DNA of 29,895 nt from a virus. Location of the stretch: positions 1 through 29,895 of IMG/VR virus record IMGVR_UViG_3300044535_000550. The stretch is one strand, 5' to 3'. This document shows positions 6,986 to 15,197 of the stretch, one piece after another. The notes under the pieces are model-generated. The model searched no databases and was not told the DNA's origin. It saw nothing but the letters and a program-made list of their open reading frames with translations. Every line of letters starts with the position of its first letter. Position 1 is the first letter of the stretch. The position numbers and the translations under genes were made by a program.

Positions 6986-7336
6986 ATGGCAGTAGAGAAA
7001 ACAGCATTAGACGAGATATTATCAGAACTTAAGCATATAAAAACACATATGCCTAATGGTGAGTTGAAGATAATGTTGGAGGATATGAAAGACGTGAAAG
7101 ATGATCTATCTGAACTGAAATATATGCTTCTAAATCCTGAAGATGGACTTGTGGTTAAGACAAATAAAAACACAGAGTTCCGACTAACTCTTCAATCTAA
7201 TGAAAAAGAATATCAAAGAAATATGCAAGAATTAGAAGAGTTAAAAAAATGGAAAAACGGAGTAACAAAAGCTCTTTGGATTATATTTTCAGCACTAGCT
7301 GCATTAGTATTTGAAATGCTACAAAGCCACAAGTAA
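6986..7336 (+). CDS. Coiled-coil protein with one C-terminal membrane segment
   Basis: This 116-residue protein has charged heptad-like helices through residues 5-90, then one hydrophobic segment (about 94-111, ALWIIFSALAALVFEML) and a short polar tail. This architecture is shared with XhlA-type phage membrane proteins that help holins in lysis, and with other tail-anchored phage proteins. No enzymatic motif is seen and no lysin gene lies nearby, so a lysis role is only one option. It has no capsid-targeting leader. Its end precedes the next start (7338) by one base. Confidence 0.65.
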   Translation: MAVEKTALDEILSELKHIKTHMPNGELKIMLEDMKDVKDDLSELKYMLLNPEDGLVVKTNKNTEFRLTLQSNEKEYQRNMQELEELKKWKNGVTKALWIIFSALAALVFEMLQSHK

Positions 7337-7337
7337 T

Positions 7338-7895
7338 ATGAAACTGATTGACATTATACTCGAAGTAAAAGATATACAGTACACAAAACCTAATTTCGCT
7401 AACGAATGGGAAGAAGCTCTTAGATATCCTGAATTTGAAGATATGGGAAAAGAAGAGTGGATAAAAATAGCCAATCAAGGCAAACCAGAATCGTTTTCAA
7501 AAATTAGAAAAGTCCTAGGTAACGTAGACTTAAGATTCGACAGACTACGAAAAGCAAAAAGAGAAAGATTTCATCAAGCATTTGAAAAGGGAGTTATAGA
7601 AATGTCTATCGCTGTTAAATTTAGCGATACAGATTATGACCTAGTAGCAGGTAATACAAGATTAGCCGGACTTGTAAAAAACGGAGTTGATCCTAAAATA
7701 TGGATTGTAGACATCTCACACCTAATGGAGATGTTAATGGAAGGAATAGACGATCCAGTTAAACCAGGTATTCTTAAAAAAAGATTAGGTTCTTTATCTT
7801 GTTCTAAAGTTAGAGCTGAAAAAGCAAAGCTAGAAGATAAAGGAACCCATTTTGCAAAAGCACTTCAGAGATACTTAAACTACCATTGTAAATGA
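7338..7895 (+). CDS. ParB-like (Srx-fold) protein with capsid-targeting-type leader
   Basis: I start this at ATG 7338 because it gives MKLIDIILE|V, the shared leader; an in-frame ATG at 7311 lies inside the previous gene. The 185-residue protein contains DYDLVAGNTRLAGLVKNG followed by a strand (KIWIVDI), which matches the box of ParB/sulfiredoxin-like domains (GxxR in a nucleotide-binding loop). Such domains in known proteins act in DNA binding, CTP hydrolysis or nuclease reactions; which applies here is unknown. A basic Cys-containing tail (SLSCSKVRAEKAK and a terminal NYHCK) recalls small C-terminal modules of other phage proteins. It overlaps the next gene by 4 bases. Confidence 0.65.
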   Translation: MKLIDIILEVKDIQYTKPNFANEWEEALRYPEFEDMGKEEWIKIANQGKPESFSKIRKVLGNVDLRFDRLRKAKRERFHQAFEKGVIEMSIAVKFSDTDYDLVAGNTRLAGLVKNGVDPKIWIVDISHLMEMLMEGIDDPVKPGILKKRLGSLSCSKVRAEKAKLEDKGTHFAKALQRYLNYHCK

Positions 7896-8266
7896 AAACA
7901 TCAGAATTAACACAAGCTATACGAGAGGTGATTAGAACTTCTAAAGTACAAAAAGAAGAACAAGATCACGAAGTTTCTATGGCTATAAATCAACTACAAG
8001 ATATTATAAAGAATGCAGGTGAGTTAATGTATAAAATCGGACCAGAAGAAAAAGACGTTCCTGGTTGGATTCAAGATCACATATCTCAATCTCAAAACTT
8101 TATCAATCAAGCCAATACAGGTTACCATGAATTAGAAGGACAGCCTGATCCTCAACAATTAGCATTAGAAGCAAAAAAGAAAGGTGCTGATGGAAAGGCT
8201 TGTTGGGATGGATATAGATATGGCGGGACAAAAGACGGTAAAGATATCTGTATTAAGATCAAGTAG
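7892..8266 (+). CDS. Small protein with CWDGYRYGG...C tail module
   Basis: This 124-residue protein begins MKTSELTQAIREVIR, a helical leader with an I-R-E site at about residue 12, and continues as acidic helix. The C-terminus holds a compact module, ADGKACWDGYRYGGTKDG and then a second Cys (KDICIK), which I have seen as a recurrent tail in T4-type phage proteins but which has no known function. The two cysteines could bind metal or form a disulfide. The start overlaps the previous stop (ATGA). The next gene lies behind a CTATTTAT box at 8276. Confidence 0.65.
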   Translation: MKTSELTQAIREVIRTSKVQKEEQDHEVSMAINQLQDIIKNAGELMYKIGPEEKDVPGWIQDHISQSQNFINQANTGYHELEGQPDPQQLALEAKKKGADGKACWDGYRYGGTKDGKDICIKIK

Positions 8267-8275
8267 AAACCCTAC

Positions 8276-8283
8276 CTATTTAT
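8276..8283 (+). promoter_or_regulatory. Putative late promoter box CTATTTAT
   Basis: CTATTTATTTATATATT starts here, 29 bases before the ATG at 8313. It would drive the 8313-15162 unit, which ends with the terminase gene. Confidence 0.5.
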
Positions 8284-8312
8284 TTATATATTAATAATAC
8301 ACTCTACAGGAA

Positions 8313-10814
8313 ATGAAAGAACCTATAAAGATGTTAACTTTTCAAGAAGTAAAAGTACGATTAGAAAAAGTACAACAAGCTTTAGAAGCTTTACAGGTTC
8401 AGGAAAAGAAACAGGCATCAACACCTCAGTACGAAAAGCAAAAAGCACAACTCATTTCTTTAAGAGAAACTTTAGAAAACAAATTAAACATACTTACAGA
8501 AATGGATAAAGGTGTAATACATACTGACGATGAAAATAAAGCTAAGGAATTAGCTGAAAAAGGCGTTCAAGTACAACTTCATAAAAAAGGAGAGCCTCTT
8601 GATACTAAAAAAATTAAAGAAGCAGAAGAAGGGCTTGAATTTGATTTAGAACAAACAAAAGCAATCTCAAAAGATGTAGCTAAAGCAGTAGCAATGGCGT
8701 TAAAAGAAGACGGTCTTGAAATTGCATCTGGAAAGATCTTAAGATTAGAGCCAATGGCTTTCGATGTTTACTTCGAATACAAAGACGGAAAAGAAGATGA
8801 ATTCTCTTTCCATGTAGATCAAGATAGAAATATTGTACTATCAGACTTTACTTTTACTGAGAAAATCGGACAAGTAGGTATGAAAGGAGCTGGAGAGCCA
8901 TTTGTAAATAAAGATGTTTTAAAAGCAAACATATTAAAAGTATGGGCTAAGTTAGACGGAAATATGCAAGAAGCAGAAGGCGGTCAAGATGATTTGATGG
9001 CTCAATTAGAACAAGCTTTGAAATCTCACGACTGGTACTATATGATGTCAGATGACCATAGATGGTATAAACGCGGTAGCGAACAAGCTCAAAACATACA
9101 CAACTTAATAACTAAGTTAAAAGATGCCGGACAGGGAGAACAAGCAGAAGCTTTGTATAAATCATATCACGAAAAAAATAGAATAAGTGAATCTCCAACG
9201 AATGAAGCATCAGTAGGAAGCATACAGAAAAAACATGGAGAGATTGTCGCTAAGATGAAAGCTCTTGCAGCTAAGTACAAAGGTGGTGATCAATCTGTAG
9301 TACCTGAGTTAAAGGCTTTAACAGCAGAAAAGAAAAAATTAGAAGCTGAGTTAGACGCAGCTGTTGCCGGAACAGGAGCAGATCAGGAATTAGATACTAG
9401 TGTAAATGAATACGAACACCACTACAGAAAGGTAGGAGGAGAATGTCGTAAGTATAACGACGAAGGAGATTACACAGTTGTTAGTATGCACTACTGCCAA
9501 TACAATGAGGGTAAGGATTACGATAAAGACGGAAAGATAGAAAAGCCTGAACAAGAATACAAAGGCGTAAAAGATAAGGCTATTAAGAAAGCTACTGGAA
9601 AAACAGAAGCAGCTAAAGCTAAAAAAGATTTTGATAAAGATGGTGATGTTGAATCACCAGAAGCTGAATATAAAGGAGTAAAAGATAAAGCTATTAAGAA
9701 AGCTGTATTAAAAGAAGACTGGGGTAGTTCAGATCAAGGAGCAATGAATAGAAGTATTCATAAGGACTTAGGAGAACCAGAAAATATGCCAATGCCTTTT
9801 GATAGTGCATTTGAATCAGCAGTAGAAGAAGCAGTTGATTTTTATTGGGACGAGTGGGAAGAATATCAAACAGATAGAGAGGGTTTAATTGACCATGCTA
9901 AAAGAGCTTATTATAGAGCATACTTCCCGGAGAAATTTGCAGGATTCCAAAAGATGTTTAGCGAAGGTGCTCCAGAATCTGTTGCAGACTTAGAGACAAT
10001 AGCTAACGATACTGCAAAGATGCCAGCAGAAAGAGATGCAGCTAGAAATAAGATGTACGCTATGAAGAAAGCTCAAGCCGGTACAAAACTAGCTGAAGCA
10101 CCAGAAGGTACATATTATATTAAAGTATCTATTAGAGATGCAAAAAGAGCGTTAGAAATTATCCACGATAACCCAGCTTACAGAAAAGCTGTAGAGATGG
10201 ATGGATCAGATGCATACTACCTTACAAATCCAGAACTTGCTTATGATTTACAAATGGATTTTGGTACTCAAAATATTGAGGTAGTTGACACTAATGTTGA
10301 TATGGATGAAGCTAAGCATGAAACTGAATTAGTACAAGATCCAAAAACTAAAGAGTTTACTCGTAAGATGAAAATGACACCTAAAGATATGGAAACTATC
10401 GATAAGGTTCAAAATATGATGGCTAAAGAAAAGAGCTTGAAAAAAGAAGAAGACGGTAATGATACTGCAGTTGACATCACAGGTAAAGCATACAGTATTG
10501 GAGATATTATAGAATTTAGAGGACATAAATTTGAATGTCAAATAGGAAATAGAGGTATAGTAGTTCTACAGCATGTAGATGATCAATTAAATCCATTACC
10601 TGAATTCTACGAAGGTGGAACACCTCAGTTTACTGCAATCTTAAAAAATGCTAAAATTGTAAGTAGCGGAAAAGGGATATCAGAAGGAGGAGTTAATCCT
10701 GAAGGAGATGCAATGGTATTAAACTTCTTAAAGAAGCTATCTAAGATTTGGGATATACCAATGCAACACGCAGTTAACTTCGTAAATGCTTCTATCAAGC
10801 GCCAAGGATATTAA
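8313..10814 (+). CDS. Large multidomain probable head/cargo protein with two EF-hand loops
   Basis: This 833-residue protein has no named family. In order: an N-terminal coiled coil (residues 7-60), a beta-containing domain (about 110-215), a second coiled coil (about 300-350), a motif GGECRKYNDEGDYTVVSMHY followed by Cys, two EF-hand calcium loops starting at D402 and D439, a domain IKVSIRDAKRALEII (about 600-660), an SH3-like segment SIGDIIEFRGHKFEC, and a conserved-looking C-terminus. Candidate gp21-type cut sites lie between domains: ISE|S (293), TNE|A (298), LAE|A (595) and ISE|G (791). It may therefore be a precursor processed in the prohead. AGGA sits just upstream of the ATG; a second ATG at 8331 is possible. 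Confidence 0.7.
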   Translation: MKEPIKMLTFQEVKVRLEKVQQALEALQVQEKKQASTPQYEKQKAQLISLRETLENKLNILTEMDKGVIHTDDENKAKELAEKGVQVQLHKKGEPLDTKKIKEAEEGLEFDLEQTKAISKDVAKAVAMALKEDGLEIASGKILRLEPMAFDVYFEYKDGKEDEFSFHVDQDRNIVLSDFTFTEKIGQVGMKGAGEPFVNKDVLKANILKVWAKLDGNMQEAEGGQDDLMAQLEQALKSHDWYYMMSDDHRWYKRGSEQAQNIHNLITKLKDAGQGEQAEALYKSYHEKNRISESPTNEASVGSIQKKHGEIVAKMKALAAKYKGGDQSVVPELKALTAEKKKLEAELDAAVAGTGADQELDTSVNEYEHHYRKVGGECRKYNDEGDYTVVSMHYCQYNEGKDYDKDGKIEKPEQEYKGVKDKAIKKATGKTEAAKAKKDFDKDGDVESPEAEYKGVKDKAIKKAVLKEDWGSSDQGAMNRSIHKDLGEPENMPMPFDSAFESAVEEAVDFYWDEWEEYQTDREGLIDHAKRAYYRAYFPEKFAGFQKMFSEGAPESVADLETIANDTAKMPAERDAARNKMYAMKKAQAGTKLAEAPEGTYYIKVSIRDAKRALEIIHDNPAYRKAVEMDGSDAYYLTNPELAYDLQMDFGTQNIEVVDTNVDMDEAKHETELVQDPKTKEFTRKMKMTPKDMETIDKVQNMMAKEKSLKKEEDGNDTAVDITGKAYSIGDIIEFRGHKFECQIGNRGIVVLQHVDDQLNPLPEFYEGGTPQFTAILKNAKIVSSGKGISEGGVNPEGDAMVLNFLKKLSKIWDIPMQHAVNFVNASIKRQGY
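9516..9704 (+). repeat. Two tandem EF-hand/helix units, period 111 bases
   Basis: Unit 1 (9516-9593) and unit 2 (9627-9704) encode DYDKDGKIEKPE and DFDKDGDVESPE, each a 12-residue EF-hand loop with acidic residues at positions 1, 3, 5 and 12 and Gly at 6. Each is followed by the identical helix EYKGVKDKAIKKA. The 39-base helix segments (9555-9593 and 9666-9704) differ at only 3 positions, which points to a recent or gene-converted duplication. Confidence 0.85.
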
Positions 10815-10825
10815 AATAGTACACA

Positions 10826-11032
10826 ATGAAAAAGGAATTATTTGACATGTTAATGACATCTGCACTTGCAGAAAAATCAAAAGCATTATTGACTTTGAAT
10901 TTGCTCTCTGAACATCCAGTAGGTATTGGAGATCATTCCACAGGTGATTATTATAAAAATGCAGAAGAAGCATTAACTATGTTAGTTGATGCCAATGATA
11001 AAATTGAAGCTCTTGAAAAATTCTTCAAATAA
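10826..11032 (+). CDS. Small conserved-type helical protein of unknown function
   Basis: This 68-residue, mostly helical protein contains [19 protein letters not shown] in its centre and ends in an acidic helix ([11 protein letters not shown]). I have seen short proteins with the PVGIGDHS signature near head genes in marine myoviruses, always without function. The N-terminus [17 protein letters not shown] contains an LAE site at residue 16, so it could be another processed head protein. It lies 11 bases after the previous stop. Confidence 0.65.
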   Translation: MKKELFDMLMTSALAEKSKALLTLNLLSEHPVGIGDHSTGDYYKNAEEALTMLVDANDKIEALEKFFK

Positions 11033-11042
11033 TAAAAAGATA

Positions 11043-12407
11043 ATGAATAAAGCTGAATTTAGAGAACTTATTGAAGAAGCTTATTTCGAAGTATTAGCTG
11101 AAAAGAAAGCTACACTTTGCGGAAGATGCGGACATACTCATGTCAAAGGAACACCTTGTCCAAGACCTTTTAAAGAAGGATTATCACCTCATGGTGATGA
11201 TGCTTATATTAAAAAAGTAAAGTCTGAAAAAAACGAATCTCATTTTAAGATAGGTGATAAAGTAAAAATGTCTCATGGCGGAACCGGAGTTGTAAAATCT
11301 TTAGATAAAGAACACGGTGCTGATGATGAAAAGTACTACGGTATTGAATTACCGAGCGGTAAAATACATAAACATTCACCAAACGAATTAGAAAAACTAG
11401 ACGAGAACGAAGAAGGTAACACAGTAAAACCAAAAGACCTACCTAAGGATTTTTTAAAATCAATAGAAGATAAATACGGTCCTATAAAAGATGAAGACTT
11501 TTTTAATAAAGATTTATCTACATATTTTAAAACAGATCTTGTAAATCAAGAGACTGGAGGAATTAGACATAAGATAATTCAATTACCTAGTTTTGAAAAT
11601 TTATTCCGTAATTTATCATCTGCAGTTGATTCAACAAAAGAGTTGATGCATATTGATGATATTCGTAAAGATGAAAAAGCAAGACAAGTATTTGAAGTTG
11701 TAAGTAAGACTTTCAATGCTCTTCGTCATTTCTTAAGAACTGAATACCCGGGTCAATATGCTATGATGAAGCAAAGACGTTCTATGAATGAATCAATTCT
11801 AGAAGATAAGTCTTTAGCAGAGTTAATTAAAGAAGAAGAACCTAAAGAAGAACCTGCAAAGAAGCCTGAAGAGAAAACAGATGAGAAGCCATTAGATAAG
11901 GCAGGAGAAGAAACAGTATTAGAAACTGCTACAGATAAAATGCTAGGTAAATTTCCTAGTCTAAAGCAAGCTGTAGAATCTTTACTTACAAATCAATATG
12001 GTGAATTCGTAGAAGAAATTCTATGGGTAGCACCTCGTCCTTCTACTTTTAGAGTTGAATTAAAAAACAAACAAAACTTTATATTAAAGTGGACTGGTAA
12101 AGGATTTGAAGCACAAATTCAAGGAAAACGTTACTACATTAATAAGCTTGCAGATTTCGAACAAGCTTTAGATAAATTAAACGAACTACTTAAGTACGGA
12201 CCTAACACAGGTGGAGAACCAGGTGAAGGTGGAGAAGATGATGGATCAAGCGGCGGTGGTGGTACTACCGGAGGTGATTTCCCAGGCGGAGAAGGCGGCG
12301 GAGCAGAAGAAGCACCAGCACCAGAAGGTGGAGAAGGAGAAGAAGGAGGAGCTGATCTAGGAGGAGAAGACGTTGAATTTCAGGAACCGGCAGAAGAACC
12401 AAAATAA
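11043..12407 (+). CDS. Probable head/cargo protein with KOW-like domain and acidic Gly-rich tail
   Basis: I choose ATG 11043 over the in-frame ATG at 10986, which lies within the previous gene; this leaves 454 residues beginning [20 protein letters not shown], ending in an LAE site. Next come a small Cys cluster [14 protein letters not shown] (26-39), a KOW/SH3-like segment [18 protein letters not shown], a helical middle, a second globular segment (about 300-385, with [15 protein letters not shown]), and a tail of about 60 residues made almost only of Gly, Glu, Asp, Pro and Ala. The tail resembles the acidic part of the scaffold at 20366, which suggests an association with prohead assembly. 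Function unknown. Confidence 0.7.
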   Translation: MNKAEFRELIEEAYFEVLAEKKATLCGRCGHTHVKGTPCPRPFKEGLSPHGDDAYIKKVKSEKNESHFKIGDKVKMSHGGTGVVKSLDKEHGADDEKYYGIELPSGKIHKHSPNELEKLDENEEGNTVKPKDLPKDFLKSIEDKYGPIKDEDFFNKDLSTYFKTDLVNQETGGIRHKIIQLPSFENLFRNLSSAVDSTKELMHIDDIRKDEKARQVFEVVSKTFNALRHFLRTEYPGQYAMMKQRRSMNESILEDKSLAELIKEEEPKEEPAKKPEEKTDEKPLDKAGEETVLETATDKMLGKFPSLKQAVESLLTNQYGEFVEEILWVAPRPSTFRVELKNKQNFILKWTGKGFEAQIQGKRYYINKLADFEQALDKLNELLKYGPNTGGEPGEGGEDDGSSGGGGTTGGDFPGGEGGGAEEAPAPEGGEGEEGGADLGGEDVEFQEPAEEPK

Positions 12408-13577
12408 ATGAATTTAGTAGAAAAAGCAATACTAGAATGGTCTTTTAGATGTGAAAAAGGATACCCTGACATGTCTAATGAAAAAGATATGGATCTATTT
12501 GAATCGTTATTTGGATTTAGATTAGATGAAGGAGTTCTTAAATGGAATGACTTTAGTGATGCAAGTAGGAAATATAGCCGATTACAGGCAATAGATAATA
12601 AAATAGAAAACAAATCACCATTTCAATTTAAAGATGGAAGTCAAAGTGTATTAACATACGCTGATGATTCTTATGCTCCTTTATTCCATTCAATGGAAGT
12701 AGATGCAATTAAAAAGATTGGCGGCACTCGTATAAATCAGTTCCCTTTTTTTAAAGATCAAGACGGGAATGATGTTAGCTTTAGTGCATTAGAAAAGACG
12801 AGAGAATTTGGAGGCTCTGGAGGTAGTAAAGTTGCTACAACAGAAAGACAAGAGCATGGACTAATCGACGCTATAAATGCAGTACCAGGAGTTAAGACTT
12901 TGAAAGGTACAAACGGAGTAGAAATTAACGGAGTACAAGCTGCAACTAAGGTAGATGGATTAAATGAGTTTGGTAGTGAACCTTATGCAGATGTTATTCT
13001 AAAAGTGAAAGGACAAGATATTAAAGTCTCGGCTAAGGGTAACGAAGCACCTACATTAGCAGGCGGAGGAGTTAAAGGAATGACCGCTATGGCTATAACT
13101 AACTCTGAAATTAGAGAATGGTTAACAGACTTCTATGAAGATGCTTACCAGTTCTATCAAGATAGAGTTGAAGCAAATAACTTAGAAGGAGTAAATTTAG
13201 CTGGTAATAAACTTATACCAGATGTATCTAGAAAAATACCAAAAGAACTGATAAAGCCTATCATACAAGGTACAATACCAATGGGTGGACCTATAGAGTA
13301 TTACTACAAGGGAGATATGGAAGTTAAGTTTGAAATAGAAGGTAACACGGTTAATTTCAAAAACGGAAAGTTTATACCTATTGATACTTTTATTGAGGAA
13401 CACGGTAGTAGTCTTTATGCTCATATAAGAAAGAGAGATGGAGATTTTTTCTTTACAAACTCACAACAAGATATAAACGGTATAATACTACGTCGTATAT
13501 TTACGAAAAAAGAAGGAAGTAACTCAACTCAATCTAGATTCGGAACCTTAGATAAGATTCGCGGGATTGAGATATAA
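12408..13577 (+). CDS. Restriction-endonuclease-fold-like protein with a leader, upstream of terminase
   Basis: This 389-residue protein begins MNLVEKAILE|W, another (I/L)-x-E leader. Residues 140-220 contain ERQEHGLIDAINA, then EPYADVILKVKGQDIKVSA with a following lysine, which reads as E...D...(I)xVxxK, the layout of PD-(D/E)XK nucleases acting on DNA (an ADV-strand followed by a VSAKG strand). This assignment is tentative because the catalytic spacing is only judged by eye. The rest is mixed alpha/beta with no known motif. It starts at the base after the previous stop and ends ten bases before terminase. It is a candidate packaged nuclease, or a terminase-linked factor. Confidence 0.6.
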   Translation: MNLVEKAILEWSFRCEKGYPDMSNEKDMDLFESLFGFRLDEGVLKWNDFSDASRKYSRLQAIDNKIENKSPFQFKDGSQSVLTYADDSYAPLFHSMEVDAIKKIGGTRINQFPFFKDQDGNDVSFSALEKTREFGGSGGSKVATTERQEHGLIDAINAVPGVKTLKGTNGVEINGVQAATKVDGLNEFGSEPYADVILKVKGQDIKVSAKGNEAPTLAGGGVKGMTAMAITNSEIREWLTDFYEDAYQFYQDRVEANNLEGVNLAGNKLIPDVSRKIPKELIKPIIQGTIPMGGPIEYYYKGDMEVKFEIEGNTVNFKNGKFIPIDTFIEEHGSSLYAHIRKRDGDFFFTNSQQDINGIILRRIFTKKEGSNSTQSRFGTLDKIRGIEI

Positions 13578-13587
13578 TTAATTAGTT

Positions 13588-15162
13588 ATGTCGCAAGATA
13601 TTAAAAACATAATAGCACAAGAGTATATCAAATGTGCTAAAGATCCAGCATACTTCATGAAGAAGTATTGCTATATTCAGCATCCTACCCGAGGTAGAAT
13701 TCTTTTTAATCTTTACCCATTTCAGGAGAAAGTACTACATTTATTTAGAGATAATCAATTTCTTATTACTTTAAAGTCTAGACAGCTTGGTATATCAACC
13801 TTAGCAGCTGGCTACTCTTTATGGTTAATGATCTTTCATAAAGATAAGAACGTATTAGCCTTAGCAACTACACAGGCAACAGCTAGAAACCTGGTAACAA
13901 AGGTGCAATTTATGTACGAACAGTTACCTAAGTGGTTACGGTTGCAAGCAGTAGAGAAGAATAAATTATCATTGAGATTAAAAAACGGATCAAAAATTCA
14001 AGCTAAATCAAGTAACTCAGATGCTGCTCGTTCAGAGGCGGTATCTCTACTTTTAATAGATGAGGCTGCTTTTATCGATAACATTGAAGAAACCTTTACA
14101 GCTGCACAACAAACCCTAGCAACCGGAGGTCAATGTATGGCCTTATCAACTCCTAATGGTATTGGTAACTGGTTCCATTCTACGTATGCTAAAGCAGAAA
14201 CAGCAGAAAATTCATTTATACCTATCAAACTACCTTGGACTGTCCACCCTGAAAGAAATCAAACCTGGAGAGATCAACAAGATAGAGACTTAGGTCCTCG
14301 AATGGCTGCACAAGAGTGTGATTGTGACTTCTTATCATCAGGTGAAACCGTATTTGAACCAGAAGATTTAATATTTTATGAAGAAACTTATCAGAAAGAT
14401 CCAGCAGAAAAAAGAGGAGTTGACGGTAATTTATGGGTGTGGGAAAGTCCTGATTACTCAAAATCTTATATGGTTACAGCCGACGTATCTAGAGGCGACT
14501 CTACTGACTATTCTACGTTTCACGTAATGGATATAGAAAGTTGTGTGCAGGTAGCAGAATACAAAGGAAAGTTATCTCCAAAAGAATTTGGAAACGTTCT
14601 TGTAGGTATTGCTTCTGAGTATAACGATGCACTTTTAGTAGTAGAAAACGCAAATATAGGGTGGTCTACTATAGAACAGATACTAGAAAGAGAATATAAA
14701 AATATATATTATAGTTCAACTTCCAACATGGATACAGTTGAATCTTATATGTCCAAGTACGAAAGAGAAAAACTCGTTCCCGGCTTTACAATGTCAATGA
14801 GAACCCGTCCTTTAGTGGTTGCTAAGATGACTGAGTATATTAGGGAAAAAGCAGTTACGGTACAATCTAAAAGATTATTACACGAAATGCGAGTGTTTGT
14901 ATGGAAGAACGGAAAAGCACAAGCTCAAACAAATTATAATGACGATTTAGTGATGGCCTTCGCAACCTCACTGTATGTAAGAGATACCGCATTAAGACTA
15001 AGACAACAAGGTCTTGACTTAGCTAGAGCACAGCTTTCCTCTTTTGGAAACCTTAATGCAAAAAACCAAGCTGTTATATCAACAGTTGGATCCCACCGAA
15101 ATAATCCGTATCTTATAGACATGGGTGGCCAGCAGAAAGAAGATATCAGCTGGTTATTTTAA
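13588..15162 (+). CDS. terL: Large terminase subunit (gp17-like)
   Basis: This 524-residue motor packages DNA into the prohead and cuts it. The ATPase domain shows a T4-style Walker A, LKSRQLGIST (62-71), Walker B LLLIDEAAF (D158, E159) and the coupling segment ALSTPNGIGNW. The C-terminal RNase-H-like nuclease has VTADVSRGDSTDYSTF (D299), VVENANIGW (E353) and NYNDDLVMAFA (D452/D453). Length is a little shorter than T4 gp17. No small terminase was recognised next to it. The start is the only ATG that keeps the N-terminal adaptor region (QEYIKCAKDPAYFMKKY). Confidence 0.95.
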   Translation: MSQDIKNIIAQEYIKCAKDPAYFMKKYCYIQHPTRGRILFNLYPFQEKVLHLFRDNQFLITLKSRQLGISTLAAGYSLWLMIFHKDKNVLALATTQATARNLVTKVQFMYEQLPKWLRLQAVEKNKLSLRLKNGSKIQAKSSNSDAARSEAVSLLLIDEAAFIDNIEETFTAAQQTLATGGQCMALSTPNGIGNWFHSTYAKAETAENSFIPIKLPWTVHPERNQTWRDQQDRDLGPRMAAQECDCDFLSSGETVFEPEDLIFYEETYQKDPAEKRGVDGNLWVWESPDYSKSYMVTADVSRGDSTDYSTFHVMDIESCVQVAEYKGKLSPKEFGNVLVGIASEYNDALLVVENANIGWSTIEQILEREYKNIYYSSTSNMDTVESYMSKYEREKLVPGFTMSMRTRPLVVAKMTEYIREKAVTVQSKRLLHEMRVFVWKNGKAQAQTNYNDDLVMAFATSLYVRDTALRLRQQGLDLARAQLSSFGNLNAKNQAVISTVGSHRNNPYLIDMGGQQKEDISWLF

Positions 15163-15168
15163 ACGAAT

Positions 15169-15176
15169 CTATTTAT
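15169..15176 (+). promoter_or_regulatory. Putative late promoter box CTATTTAT
   Basis: CTATTTATAACT lies in the 35-base gap between terminase and portal, 21 bases before the portal ATG. Confidence 0.5.
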
Positions 15177-15197
15177 AACTAAAGACATTTTAATTAA

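Noticed and set aside
7311-7337. Upstream ATG for the ParB-like gene
   Set aside because: It lies inside the coiled-coil gene; the start at 7338 restores the shared MKLxxIILE leader.
10986-11042. Upstream ATG that would extend the 454-residue protein by 19 residues
   Set aside because: It lies inside the previous gene and gives a basic extension that hides the leader at 11043.
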